Below, one piece after another: positions 44,780 through 58,600 of a stretch of 64,000 bases of DNA (positions within the stretch are counted from its first letter, which is position 1; every line of letters begins with the position of its first letter). The stretch is from Asterias amurensis. Its lineage: Eukaryota > Echinodermata > Asteroidea > Forcipulatida > Asteriidae. A model generated the notes under the pieces. That model made no database searches. It saw only the letters and a list, made by a program, of their open reading frames with translations, and was not told where the DNA came from. The stretch lies in the NCBI RefSeq assembly GCF_032118995.1, contig NC_092659.1, positions 16,486,177 to 16,550,176 of the forward strand, in the 5' to 3' direction. A program made the position numbers and the translations under genes.

Positions 44780-44837
44780 CCACTAGGTGGCAGCAGACCT
44801 ACCAAGTAAATTTCATAGCTGCCACTAGGTGGCAGCA
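44780..44837 (+). promoter_or_regulatory. Two direct CTCF-like motifs
   Basis: CCACTAGGTGGCAGCA at 44780-44795 and 44822-44837 match CCASYAGRKGGCRSYR at every position, with flanking GACTTACCAGGTAAATT-like sequence repeated. Spacing is 42 bases. Confidence 0.55.
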
Positions 44838-45205
44838 GACTTACCAGGTAAATTCCATTGTTTGGCTCATCAGTGTTACACACAGTCAATAACAGACACC
44901 TTCACAAATACTTGGTGCGCATGCGTTAGCCTTAAAATGAGGTGGGCACTGGTCTGGTTAGAGACCAAATTTGTCACTTAATATACCAGGACGTACCACA
45001 TTTGACAGCTACACTCGCAAACTGATTATTAATTTTAGAAGTGGTCTATGGCAGTTTGCAAAAACACCGCCACAAGTTGGGCCCTGTCCTTCTGTTTAAA
45101 GCCCCATAAGGACAGCACACATTTCCTAATAAACTGACACAGTCCAAGCCCTAACCCTAACTTTGAAAAAGGGTTGATGCAAAATACTTTCCAGTGTGTC
45201 TGCTC

Positions 45206-45221
45206 TGCTGCCACCTAGAGT
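45206..45221 (-). promoter_or_regulatory. CTCF-like motif
   Basis: TGCTGCCACCTAGAGT on plus, i.e. ACTCTAGGTGGCAGCA on minus; core retained, two mismatches in the 5' part. Confidence 0.4.
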
Positions 45222-46009
45222 TTCAGATGGTCCAGTTGCTTTGAAACTCACATTTGTGATTGATAATGGTGTGGTGGTAAAGTGTGACTGACACAAACTC
45301 ATTGCTTTGTTAGAGAGTTGGCAAAAAAATTCATAAAAAAAGAAAAAAGGTTTCTACTCTAAATGAGAATACAAACAGAGAAATGCTTAAATCCAGCTTG
45401 CGAAATAAAAATGAATGCCAATGACGCAGCGTGTGAAATCATTATCCATACAAAACGCCATTTTACCGATTACAATTTTGTTCAACTCATCAACGACCGT
45501 TTCCAAATATTTACAAAGTTAATCAATTGATTAGGTCTAATTAATAGCGACTCAGCGATAACTACTCGTACCAACCATGTGACGTTACCAAAAATGTATT
45601 TTTAAAAAACAAAAAAAAACACGTTTACCTCTCGTTACATAAAGGCATTATAATCAACATTCATGCCTTCGTTCCAATTATAAACATTTGTAAAAACTAG
45701 CCAAATGTCTTACGCATTGCTTAAAGTAACGAACAAATTGACAATGAAAGGGGGATAAAACAATTGGAAGCTAAACCGACTGACGACAAATTAATAACCG
45801 AAAACAATGAAAGGTTATCGAAATTTCAAGCACTATGATTGGTCATTATGACGCCTCGCACTTTATTCGTTCACTGGTGCCCAAGGGAACTGAATACCTG
45901 AATAGTCCACTATAGTATTAGCTGGTACTCATGTTGGCTAATTATCCCCCAAAAAGGTGACCAATGGTGTGTTGGTACCTTGTAACTGTGTAGCTAAATA
46001 AGTTTAATA

Positions 46010-46400
46010 TTAATCATGTTAACTAGCTTGATTAGTTTGTGGTTTTATAACCAATGAGTTAACTAACCTGGTTGGTTATTTAACCAGGTTAGTTGTATAG
46101 TAAGTATATAATCTAAGATGATTTGGATGTTTAACATGTTAACTGGCCTGATTAGTTTGTGCCTATTGTATTTTCATAATCCAACAAGTTAACAATCCGA
46201 ACTGGTTAACTAAACCTGGTTTGTATAAACGGGTATTTTAACTAACATGATTAGGGTATACATGTACAATAAAAAACATGTTTGGTTTGTGCCCAAATAG
46301 GTTTGTGAAACCAAATAGCTTAACTAACCTGGTTAGTCAACTAACTATTCCGACTAACCTGGTTAGTTAACTAGCCTGGCTGGCTGTATACTAAGTTTAA
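46010..46400. repeat. AACTAACCTGGTTAGTT palindrome-rich block
   Basis: AACTAACCTGGTTAGT, AACTAGCCTGGC, AACCAGGTTAGTT and AACTAACATGATTAG recur irregularly within 600 bases of the CASK stop, so they may be in the 3' UTR. Confidence 0.75.
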
Positions 46401-46608
46401 GTATCATGATTTTGGCGGTTACCATTGAAGCATGTTACATTTGTGTTGTTTTTTTCTCACATTGTCAATCGACTCAACTAATCGGTACCCACTTTTAACT
46501 GGTTTACATGTTATTCTTCCGTCGTCAATACACTCCACTGATTGATTAGGTCAGTGAAGCCCCGGTACCCACACTCTAGTTGGTCAACCCAATGTCGTTC
46601 TTTCATTG

Positions 46609-49600
46609 TCAGTAAACCCAACTGACCGGTACCCACTGTGGAGTTGTGCAGATTTCTTCCATGGCTTGCTCCAGCGTGCGGATGGTCTCTTCAATGTCAT
46701 TATTAACGATGGTCAAATCAAAGAAGTGCCCGTAGGCCTGGCGGAGTAACTCGGACTCCTTTCCTAATCTCTCCAAACCATTGTCCTGTAAAGAAAACAA
46801 ATTAAAATTTATACAAACAAAGCAAATTCACACTTAAACACTAAAGTGAGTACAACTGATGCAGTCACAATAAACAGTGCCACCAAGAGTTCCTCTGGGG
46901 GAAATTTTAGATGAAAATCAGCAAAAGTTTGAAGTATTTAATTCAATGCATTTCTATTCAATGCATTTTGTCCATAAAGTGAAAATTTTGCTTTGTCGAA
47001 AATGCTTAGAGAACAGGAATTTTTTTGAAAGAGTTTTGTGGCGAGACAAACAATTCTGAGCCTTGCATCCAGGAGAGTTGACTTACGTGCATATCATTCA
47101 TTCCTGTAATGGTAGGAGCAGCAATAAAGACGACAAAGGGAGCAAACTCCGCACATCGTAGAACCTTCAATGCCTAAAAACAAGAACATAAGTACATTTT
47201 ACGGTAATAAGTGTTAGATCAAAGTTCATCCAATGTAATAATAAACATATCTTCCAAACACCTCAGGGCCTTGCAACAGGAGTTCCGGAGCACTCACCGC
47301 CCTGCCAGCAGAAGGAAACAAGTCTGGTAGCAAAGAAAGATAAACTTATGCAACCATAGGTCAGAGGTCACCCCCATGTCATAGGTCAGAGATTAGACTA
47401 ACCTGTGGTTCAACATCTAAGATGGCAATCAGCCCTTGTGAGTGAATCTTCCTGATGGTGTCCAGCTTGGTGCCGTACATTGCATCTTCGTGGGTTCCGT
47501 ACTCCAGATATTTGTTAGTTGCAATATCCGTCATCATTTCTTCATGGGTCACAAAGTAGTAATTCTTGCCGTTTTCTTCGTCTTTCTTGCATGGTCTCGT
47601 CGTATCTACAAAACAAAGCACATATTTGTAAGATTTTCTATTCCCTTGTGCTGATGAAAACTAACTATCTGTATTTTGATACGGTGGAAATTAACATTTC
47701 TTATTCCAATTCTAATTTAAAGTATACTGATTAGGCCTAAAACTGATGACACAACAGTTGTGGTTTAGCTAGAATTTGATAATCAAGGCGTGGGTAGAAG
47801 ATTCTTTAGTTTATCTGATCCCGCCTATACTAAGTAACATTTTCCAGTGACTTATACTATTTTATTACACTTCTTTATAAGCACAACACTACAAAAAGAA
47901 ATTGAAGAGGTAATAAAAAGACAAACATATTGAAAAAATATATTGTATACAAGGCCTAAACAAAATTAATCTTTAAGAGGGCAAGGCCATTTTAATTTTT
48001 ACAGAGGGCACTTCCATTGGAAAAACTTAATGGACAACTTTTGAAAAGGCACCAAGGCAAAGCGGGGCGACAGAGGTCATGACCTTCATACATTTCTAGG
48101 CCTAACATACAATTACATATGCAGAATATAACAATATTTAAACTGTTGCAAGAAATTGCCTAATGTTATTCCTAAAGGGTACCTGTAACAGCAGTTAAGA
48201 GCAAAATAGTAAAATACAGAGCAATAAAGAAAAGCAATGAATCATAACAAGAAAAATGAGAGTATATACATGTACAAACAAAAAAGTCATGGGTTAATCA
48301 TAATAATAGCAATTTCAATGTCATACAGATATTGCAAAGTGTTGTACAATTAAAAAAATACACAAGTTATTGAGAAATACATATAAAAATCAGTCAAAAC
48401 ATTAGAGAAGTAAGCATTCAATATAAAAGTGATAAAAACTCAGGTTTTAAAGAATGTTTTTGAAGAAGGAGAAAAAGGAAAGAGACAAGTTACAAAATGC
48501 AAAACACATAATAAGGTACATGCAAATATAAATATGAAATAAACAAAGACAAATATTCATGTAAACGCAGTAAAGATTACACCACACCATACATTCTGCA
48601 GTGAAAAGCAAAACAGGCAAATATATTAAGGTGAAGATAGCTGAAAATAAGTTAAAAACAGAAGCAAGTTTACCACAAAAAAAATAGGAAAGATTCAGGG
48701 TTCACCAGTACACACATTAAAATATGAACTGACATCCAAAGGGAGACTTTCTGGGACGATAGAGGGCAGCAGACTTACTGGGTAAATCCATTGTTCTCAG
48801 ATTATGCGCATGTTCAGAACTACGTAAACAATGGAAATTTACCTGGTAAGTCTGCTGCCACCTAGTGTTGGAAAGTCTCCAATTTCAGAAGAAAGTAATT
48901 TTGTATGGTGGCACAACTGTAGACTAACTGCTAACTACTGACGAAGTCGCGACTATTTGAGGCACGACTAGTTGAGTAGTAAATTCCAATACTAGCCAAG
49001 GCTTAGTGACAATACACAGATCACAACCACAGGCGAGTTTGAATACATGATATGTATAAACCTTTACTTACGTGGAATAGGGTAGGCGTATTTATCTGGA
49101 TGACTGGTTATTAATGTGTTCTTGATGTGTCTTCTCCCAACACCATGTGCTCCTAGTGGCAAAAGACAGAGAAATAAAATTAACATACATGTGTAATATT
49201 AATAATACAAGACATTTATATAATGACTTATATAAAGCAAATTGCTACAAAAATAAAGATTCAAACAAATACGTCTTTAAAGGCAGTGGACACTATTGGT
49301 AATTACTCAAAATAACTATCAGCATAAAACCTTACTTGGTAACAAGTAATGGGGAGAGGTTGATAGTATAAAACATTGTGAGAAACGGCTCCCTCTGAAG
49401 TAGCGTAGTTTTCGAGAAGGAAGTAATTTTCCATGAATTTGATTTTGAGACCTCAGATTTAGAATTTGAGGACGCGAAATCAAGCATCTGAAAGCACACG
49501 TTTTTGTGCAACAAGGGTATTTTTTCAATCATTATTATCTCACAACTTCGACGACCGATTGAGCTCAAATTTTCACAGGTTTGTTATTTTAGGCATATAG

Positions 49601-52600
49601 AGATACACTAAGTGAGAAAACTGGTCTTTGACAATTACCAATAGCGTCCAGTGTCTTTAAAAGTCCCTTGAGAATCTGAAGAGAGGCAGCTTGGCGAATC
49701 TGAATCAGTCACAAATTCGCACTGGACTAGAATTTTGTCATTTTAAACACTTTGAAGACCAATAAAAATTGTACAAATTGACTTACCAAGAAGTACCAGC
49801 GTTTTCCTCATGAATGCAGGCAAGCGAACCACTTCTTCATATGTGACCAGATCAAGTTGATCAAATACTGAAAATACAAAAAACTTATTTTGTTTTATTT
49901 GAATCGGTTTATTGGGAAACATTCCATCTTGGCCAAAGGCCAAATTGCAAAATCTTAAAAAATAATGATGAAAAACAGACTAACAACCAGCAAATACAAA
50001 ATCAAATACAAGAATGCAGATCAGTAAACAAATGAAACATGAAGCATCAAAGGCATGCTGACACAGACAAATTGAAAACAGAGAGGAGGGAAAACATTTT
50101 CAACAGATGCTCTGATTGGTTTGGAATACTGTTTAGCAGCGGAACTAGGTAAGGGAATGCACTCTTTTTGTAGCACTCTGTTCTGCAGCGAACTTTGGAC
50201 TACATACAACTACTGCGCAGTGATGAGTCTGCTCGAGTTGGAGGGAGTCAGTTATGGAAACGGGAGGAAGGTACACTTAAGTCTCTGGCAAACTATACAC
50301 ACAGGCTTTCCTAGTGGTTCTCAAGAGTGGGGAAGGTTAAGTACCTGGAGGGGGGGTGATCATAAGACTGGTATGCAGGACTAAGCAAAAAAAACAGCTT
50401 ATGGTATGCACAAACCTGCATTGTGTTTGGCAAGATACTTGTCTCGATACTGTTTCTTCCGTCGACCGAACCACGTACAAGACGCTTGCTGCTCTTTCTT
50501 GGCTCTCTCGATGGCTAGACAAGCAACTCTCCTGGAATAGAAAAAACAAAGTCATTATTTGAGGGTAGTATGTCTGTATACCTGGCTCAAGGATGTAAGG
50601 CAAGTGTGCCCCGACAAACAGTTGAAAGCAATCATTATGCAAACATTGTGATTCCAACATTCTTGAAGTAATGGTGATGGGATCAGTCTAGCTATTCCAT
50701 TCACAGGGTTAGTGTTAGGGTTAGGGTTAGGGTTAGGGTGAGGGTTAGGGTGAGGATAAGGGTAAAGATGAGGGTTAGGGTTAGGGTTGGGATGAGGATT
50801 ACCTTTATGGCAAGGATGACGGTTAGGGCAAGAGCAATACTGAGGGTTAAGGTCATGGTAAGGATTGGGGTTAGGGTTAGAGGTAGGGTAAGGGTAAGGA
50901 TTTGGGTTAGTGTGAGGGTTTGGGTTAGGGTAAGGTTCGGGTTAGGGTTTAGGATAAGGGTAAGGATGGGGGTAAGGGTTAGGGTAAGGATGAGGGTTAG
51001 GGTAAGGATGAAGATTACCGTTAGGGTAAGGATTAGGGTTAGGGTAAGTGAAGGTTAGGGTAAGGTCCGGTTCACACTTCCTGCAAACGAATACTTTGCA
51101 TTTGTAGAAATGTGCTCAACTCCTGCGAAGCATTCGCAGCAAAACCGGGATGTGACGTCAAAATTTGAATCGCATTTGCAATTGCATTTGCAGGAAGTAT
51201 GAGCCGGGCTTAAGAGTGAGGGTAAGGGTCAACATAAGAATAAACCTCACCATTCTTGAAGTTCTGGTGATGGGATCAGTCCAGCTGTTCCATTGAGCGG
51301 CTCTCCTTCTTTACGCGCCTGCCACCAGTTGTGATCGTCTTTGCTAATAATCTGTAGAATGTCCCCACACCTGAAGCTCATGCCGGCTTGTTGACAAGGA
51401 ATCAGGTCATCTTGTCCTGGATCGTACTCAAACTGTGCTCGAACATAAATCTGTGGTAAACCAGAAAAATCAGAACAATTCGTGAATGCAGCCCTGGGGA
51501 GGCCCTGGAATTTTGTTTACCCCAAGGGTTACCCCGGCCAACTTTCAGGCTGTCCCCGCCTACGCCCCTTTTCCTTGGGGTTCCAGTTGCACTGCTTACC
51601 CCCTACTCCAGAGCAGGGGTGGCTATTCCCCGGGGTTATACCCATTTGCCGTGGCAGAATGGGAGCAGACCTGGGGTAAAGCGACCAAAGTGTGAAAAGG
51701 CCGGCAGACATTTCACGAGGGCAACCACAGGAAATAGAACAGTGTGATGGGTGTAGAACCTACCTCACAAGGCTGGGGTGCATTCCTGTAGCTGGGGACA
51801 ATCTTAAACGTGATGCTCCCTCGTAGTTCCCTCAGCATTCTCTGAAGGTTCTCCACCGTCTGGTTAGCAACGGACACATTATTGATTTCTCGGATCTCGT
51901 CGCCGACGTGTAACGTGGCTTGTCTGTGGATCATACCTCCGTGCATGATACGCGCTACTATACAGCGACGGTCGTCATTCATCTTTAGTGTGATTCCCTG
52001 TAAAAGAGAACAAAAAACACACAATTATTATTAAAAAGTTCCTGCCAAAGTAACCTTTGACAAAGTGAAAATAAATACATTCCTGCAAACTTTTAGCCAC
52101 TCATTTGCAGACCTTGAAGGGGCACAGCAATTTTCCTCTGATAAGGGCACTTCTAAAAGGAAAAGTTAAATTTGTATTGGAGCTTGCAAAGAACACCACA
52201 GCAAAAGCACGTGGCAATTGCTGTGAGTGCCGTCGGTTATTTCGAGGCATGCATTTGCAAGACCAATCCTCATTGGTCAACCTTGTTAACCAAGCCTTGC
52301 TCTCATTGGTTGCCTGATTAACCTTATTTCCATATACATAATTTCACAGGTCACAAACTCTAACACATACAACACAAACACACAACAGTGTAATAAAGCC
52401 ATAGGGGGAAAAAACCTGGACTGTATAACCCGGACTCTCGAGAACTTATCCAGGAGCAATCTACAACAAGAGAGTTATGTGCCCGGGTAATTTGATCGTT
52501 CACTTGATAAAATGAATTACTATTTTATATTTCTGGTAATGACACCAAGGATGCGTAATAAGTATTAATATTAGTAATAATAATAGTGGCTTCGATATAG

Positions 52601-55600
52601 CATGCATATCCGTCACTTAGTGACTGTAGCATACAGTATTAAGCATACTGAAATTGGCAAATGAAAAAAAAATTGCGAGGAAAACAGTGAATTAAGGTTA
52701 ATAGAATTTGGAGTCTAGTTCCTATAACAAGTCTAATCACATATCTCTAAATGCATGAGAACTGTAGCGTAATAACCACACATTTTATTCCCCCTGAATC
52801 CGACGTTAAGTAGAGCACAACTCTGACTGATGCAGTCACTTATTGTACCTCTCCGATGACATAAATGTACAGATGCTTTGTATATGACTCAGTACAACTG
52901 TTTGTACACATGCAAATCCTTTTGGACCCGACCTCCGGCTTCTTCCATTAGGACCCAACGAAGGTAATGCGTGGCAAAGTAAAAGGACTTACGCATGACC
53001 AGTGATGAAATGTCACATTACTTCTAGTTTGTCCACTGAACGTTAAGGTATAAGACCATCGATGGTGTTTGGAAAGGTATATTCATTACCCCCCCCCCCC
53101 ACCTCTTCATTTCACAGCAACAGAGATTGAAATTTACATTGCCCGAGGACAGTGATTTTAGCATCAAGTCCGTAAACTCACAACTGGACAAATTCGACGG
53201 TCCTCAAATTAAATATTGACTTTCAGCCATATAAGTATCTTGCAATTCTAAGTATTAAAGAAAAATACCCCATAAAACAAATGAGACTAATCTTCTTTTT
53301 TAAGGTCTGTTCAAATGTTACATATTTTATTCTTATTAAAATTCTGGGCTCCTAAAATAAATTGGGTCCAATAAACATTTTGAGCTACATATTTGAAAGA
53401 TGAAAAAAACTCGTGGGAGCTGAAGGTAGGAGTTGATATTCTTCTTAAAATAGTCTAGATTGTAGGATTGAGGAAAACTTGCACCAGACAAGGAGTTCAA
53501 AAGAATCATGATAAAAAATACTTGGTGTTTCACCCCAAGACAAATATTTCTCAAAACAATTCTGTAAAATTCATTGCCAAACACACCACCTCACGACTTT
53601 AACCGGGTTGAAGCCAAATCCCAGAATCAAGATCTGCACTAAACATCTCGGAAAGCAACAGGGGGAAATAAACGCTATACTTTTTCACAGATAAGAACGT
53701 TTCTCAAAACGATTCCGTAAAAGTCATTCCCACCCCACCACCTCACGACTTTAACCGAGTTAAAGCCAAATCCCAGAACTACAATCAGCACTAAACATCT
53801 CAATGATAAATTGCCGGATTTCTTGATTGACCCGGTGCCTGTTGTGATAAATTAGATATGATCACGACGAGACGAGCAAACTGCGCCCACGTTAAAGTGT
53901 GTGTGAAATTGACCTGTCCCTAATCACATAAATCTTGGCGTACCACCGGCAGACATCGAGGCTCCCTCGTATTCCTTCATTACCTTCCTGACTTTCTTTC
54001 TGAAAATAACAAGATGAAATCCACTTTCCTGGTTTATTAGCGCCAACTCACGAGATCTCGTTAGGCCCAACGTGTACCTTAAGACCGGCTCATCAGTTTA
54101 CCCTTTCAAAAGTACTTTACAGTCGGCCTAAAGAATCGGTAATTGTTATTTAAAAAGTAAATAAAAGCAAACAAGATTAGGATTCCGATATGAAAGCTCA
54201 CCGATTTTTGTTCGTCTACTGTTTATTGTTGTAGCAAAACATTCTGTGCCCAATTTCACAAAGCTGTTCAGCTGAAATTACTGCCTCATTGTAAACTTTA
54301 TGGAATTTCAGCTGGTAACCAGTTGCTATTAAGTTAGTTTTTTTTTGTGCTTAACGAGTTTTTACGCTTACAGGCTTGATGAAACTAGGGCCCAGGTTTC
54401 TTTTTTGTTTTATTATTGTGATGTTTTTCAAGACATTTCCACCATAAGTCACGCTTTTATTTGTTCTGCCTGTACTGTCACATTTTTGGGTCAGATATTA
54501 ACGACAAAAAATAATAAAACTGATTTATGATCAACATATCCACGGTGCTGGGTGTTCAAGGCGCAGTAAAACCAAAAACAAGTGGTAGAGAGTTCCAGAT
54601 GCGTGGCACAGCTGAAGAAAAAGACCTGTCACCCCATGAGTGTCGAGACTTGGGTTCAATGAGGAGAAGCATGGAACTTGATCGAGTATTCCTTGATGGA
54701 GCGTAAACTTGAAGCAGTTCAGAAACATAGCCCTTTATCCCACACAAATTTTTTTCCTGCAAGGCATGCCGAGGAACGTTTTTGAAATATGAGACCTATT
54801 CCTTTACTTAGCACAATGTAATGGTTTACAAGTTGCTGTTGCGCAATGTATAAAAATAAGCGCCTTGAGTACATGGGCCCAATTTCATATTTCATAGCGC
54901 TGCTAAGCACAAAAATTTGCTAAGCATGAAATTTTTTCCTTGATAAAAACAAGATTACCATCAAAATTTCCATGTGATTTTCAGGATAAGCAAACAACAG
55001 CTAAATACCAGTAACAAGCAATATGCAACAATTGAAAATTTGGTTGGTAATCCTGTTTTTATCAAGGAAGAAATTTCATGCTTAGAAAATTGTTGTGCTT
55101 AGCAGCGCTATGAAATTGGGCCCTTGTTGGTAGATACGGTCTGTGAGCGCTTTATAAGACTTCAATATTATTATTATTTTTAATATGCTGCCAATCAAAC
55201 CATGAACACCGGGGTGGACTCCCTTTATACTATTTGTTTGTACACTGTAGTTAGGTAGTGGAAATCAATTTTAATAGACGTGAAATTTAATTGATTATAA
55301 ATTACATACCAGTATCGATCCCGCAGAGATTTATTTCCATCTGAAATTTGTTATTTAATTTCAAAAGTCTCCCCACACAATGCACAAAAGGCCACTTGCG
55401 ATGCGGGCTACACACTCCAGAAAAAAAAAAAAGCAGGCGTAGAGAATTAGGTTAATAGAAACCCATTCACATTACACTCGAAAGGGGACAAATTATAGGC
55501 GGCAGAGTTACTGTCGGAACTGAGAAAATATCATCTGAAGGAACTGCCCCGCCTCCAAACACCCGCCCCGCCATCACCAATTGCTGATAAATTACATTGC

Positions 55601-58600
55601 AGCAATCGGAATAAGCCAAGCATGAACAGAATCCATGATATAGTAATAGTCCTAAGGAGCGTACCAAAGCACTTCTATGAGGAATTTAAATTTGCATTGG
55701 AACTAAGCAGAGGGCACAACGACAAAAGCACAGGGCACCAAGACAATAGACCGATCCAGTAGGCTCCGCCCACGACGCACGTGTGAGCAAGAACATGGGG
55801 TTTCTCCAATGCCTTTCTGCACAACTCTGCCGCGCGCGCCAAGCATACGCGCACGCATGTCGGACGTTAGTGTTGGACCTTCGTTGCGTTGTGATTGGTC
55901 AATACGCAATGGGGCGGAGCTTAATGGATCGCTCTATTGCTATGGGTGCTATGACTTATTTCAAAGCCTGTAACACTAGTGCATCTAAATTTTGTTATAA
56001 ATAACCTAGGCAGTGACAAAACTACAGGTTTAGACACAATGTGGACTATTTCTTTATTCCTTTGGAAAGTTGACGGCTCAAGAAGATTTTAGACTTTGAG
56101 AAAATCCTGAAATAAGGAACAATGTCATGCTTAAAGACACTGGACACTATTGAGGCTTATCCTATACCTCACTGGTAAAGGGCACCCTATGAGGACATCG
56201 TAAATTTCTACTGTAGCATTTTAAGGGCACCAAGACCAATAGGCATGGAGGCAATCGCCTCCGTAAAGTATCAGGCCTAGCCTGTGGATTTTTTTTCCCT
56301 CAGAACTCAGGGAAAGTACTAAGTATATATTGCTTAATACATCAGTGTAAGGGTAAAATCAAATTACTAGAGCTTCTCCTTTTTACAACGGCTGTTATCG
56401 TTGAGATGTAATCCAACCTTGAGTGCACCATGATGAGCAGCAATCTCCACTCATTAACAATCTATTGACCTTCAATTAACGAAGTGATTTAATCAACAGC
56501 CCACATGACACACCACATTCCACACCTCACGGGCATTCTCAAGCGCAGCGCAACTCCCAAGTTCATTCAACTCTTCTCTTCGGTCTCGAGGATTCAGGAA
56601 GTTCTGTCTTCAATATCAGATGAGACAGATACACACTCTCAAGGGATGAGATTGGATGGGTGTGAACATTCCTGGAAATGGTTTGCGGGTCTGGATCCCC
56701 CTTACTCTAGACTCGGACCCTACCAGCCACTACGATTCAGGAGATAAACAAACTACAGGTTTGGACACAATGTGGACTGTTTCTTTATTCCTTTGAAAAG
56801 TTGATGGCTCAAGAAAATTTTAGATTTTTGAGAAAATCCTGAAATAAGGAACAATGTCATGCTTAAAGACACTGGACACTATTGGTAATTGTCAAAGACC
56901 AGTCTTCTCACTTGCTGTATCTCAATATGCATATAAAAAAACAATAACTGTGGAAATTTGAACTCAATTGGTCATCGAAGTAGCGAGATAATAATAGAAG
57001 AAAAAACACCCTTGCCACACGAAGTTGTGTGCTTTCAGATGCTTGATTTCGGGACCTCAAAATCTAATTCTGAGGTCTCGAAATCAAAATCGTGGAAAAA
57101 TACTTCTTTCTTGGAAACAGCATTACTTCATAGGGAGCCGTTTCTCACAATGTTTTATACTATCAACAGCTCCCCTTTACTCGTTACCAAGTTAGGTTTT
57201 ATGCTATTAGTTATTTTGAGTAATAACCAATAGTGTCCACTGCCTTTAATATGAGCGCAGAATTCTGCGATAAGCACATACATGAAACAGAGTCCATACC
57301 AATATCTGATCTCGACCAATTTTGAGACACTTCCTGAAAGCGCAATACTTGTATCAGTAACTGCAGCAAAAAAACTACCGTGATAAACAAAGAAAATGAG
57401 GATTGGTCAACTTCAAAAGCGGCAAGTCGAGAAATGATTCTGCATAAACTCTGTAAGCAGAGAATGGTAGGATAGCAAGTGCAGATTGCACAACCAGGAA
57501 ACGAGCAGGAGAGCCACCCTTTTCCTCACCTAACCACCACACAATTCGTTTAAAAAAATGCACAAATGAAACTGTACATTTTCAATAGCAGCACCCCCAA
57601 AAATAATAATTACAAAAATATTTAAAAACTCAAAAAAAATAAATACAAAATTTACATCTTTGCCCCTACCCCACCCCAAATAAAAATGAAATGTCAGGTT
57701 ACGCCACTGTGCCGCGGCAAACAGTGCGATTTAACACCTCCTTGCTCTTTGATATAACAATATCCACAGGGACAATAGGATGTGATGCACTTAAACACCG
57801 GCAAACCCACACACTATCTATTTCACTTCAAGGAAGAAAGGGGGACAAAACGAGGGAAGGAAAAAAAGAAAAAGAAAAACACGAACAAGACTCCAACTGT
57901 CGGTGTCAAACACCCCTCGTCTGAAAAAGGAACGAAGTGCCCCAAGTTCCCTGACATATGATCTCCGCTTCTTAATCAAATTAATTCCGGCGTCCCGTCT
58001 TGACACTTTGCTCATGTATCAAATACACCCACTCTGCATTCTTGCACGGCACGATTCAAGACACGCTCGAGTGCACTCACGATCTCGGTCAATCACGCCG
58101 TCTCTTTAATTAAATCATTACAATATAAATAGGGTTTCGGACGAACATCGCATGACTGCAGGGGGAAAATAGAAACTTATCACACGAAATAATCTTGTCT
58201 TAATATTTGCAAAGGATACTTTTTTACTCCGAGCAGGCCTGGAATGAAAATGGAGGCCACGGAGGTCACAGTCTCCATTGCCCCGGTCTTGGCCTTGGTG
58301 CCCCTTCAACAGTTCCCCATAGACTTTAAGATCTCCCAATGGAAGAGCCCTTTGCAATATGAAAATGGCCTTGCCCTCTAAAAGATGAAGCTCTAGGCCT
58401 GCACTAGGCTGTGATTGAAGCTAGAGTCACCTCAGCAATTGCTGGGCTGCCCTGTGCTATTGCTGTGGTGCCCCTTTGAAAAGTTCAAAAACAATCTTAC
58501 ATTTTCCTCATAAAAGTGCCTCTAACCAGAGGACAACTGCAGCGCCACTTCCAAACTTGAAGGCGCGACACCTTGCTACATATGGCAGTTACAGGTTGAA

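Larger units (their letters stand above)
43601..46608. other. CASK 3' UTR / downstream DNA
   Basis: Immediately 3' of the CASK stop. Repeated GGTACCCAC with AACTGG/AACCCAA words at 46480-46640, and the palindrome-rich 46010-46400 block. No polyadenylation site assigned; the reverse AATAAA at about 45861 is one candidate. Confidence 0.5.

Noticed and set aside
44506-44889. 127-codon minus-strand frame with repeated LLPPSGS
   Set aside because: Generated by the repeated CTCF-like element; no domain and lies downstream of CASK.
50738-51058. Val-Arg-rich 106-codon frame
   Set aside because: Six-base telomere-like repeat; no composition or context of a real gene.
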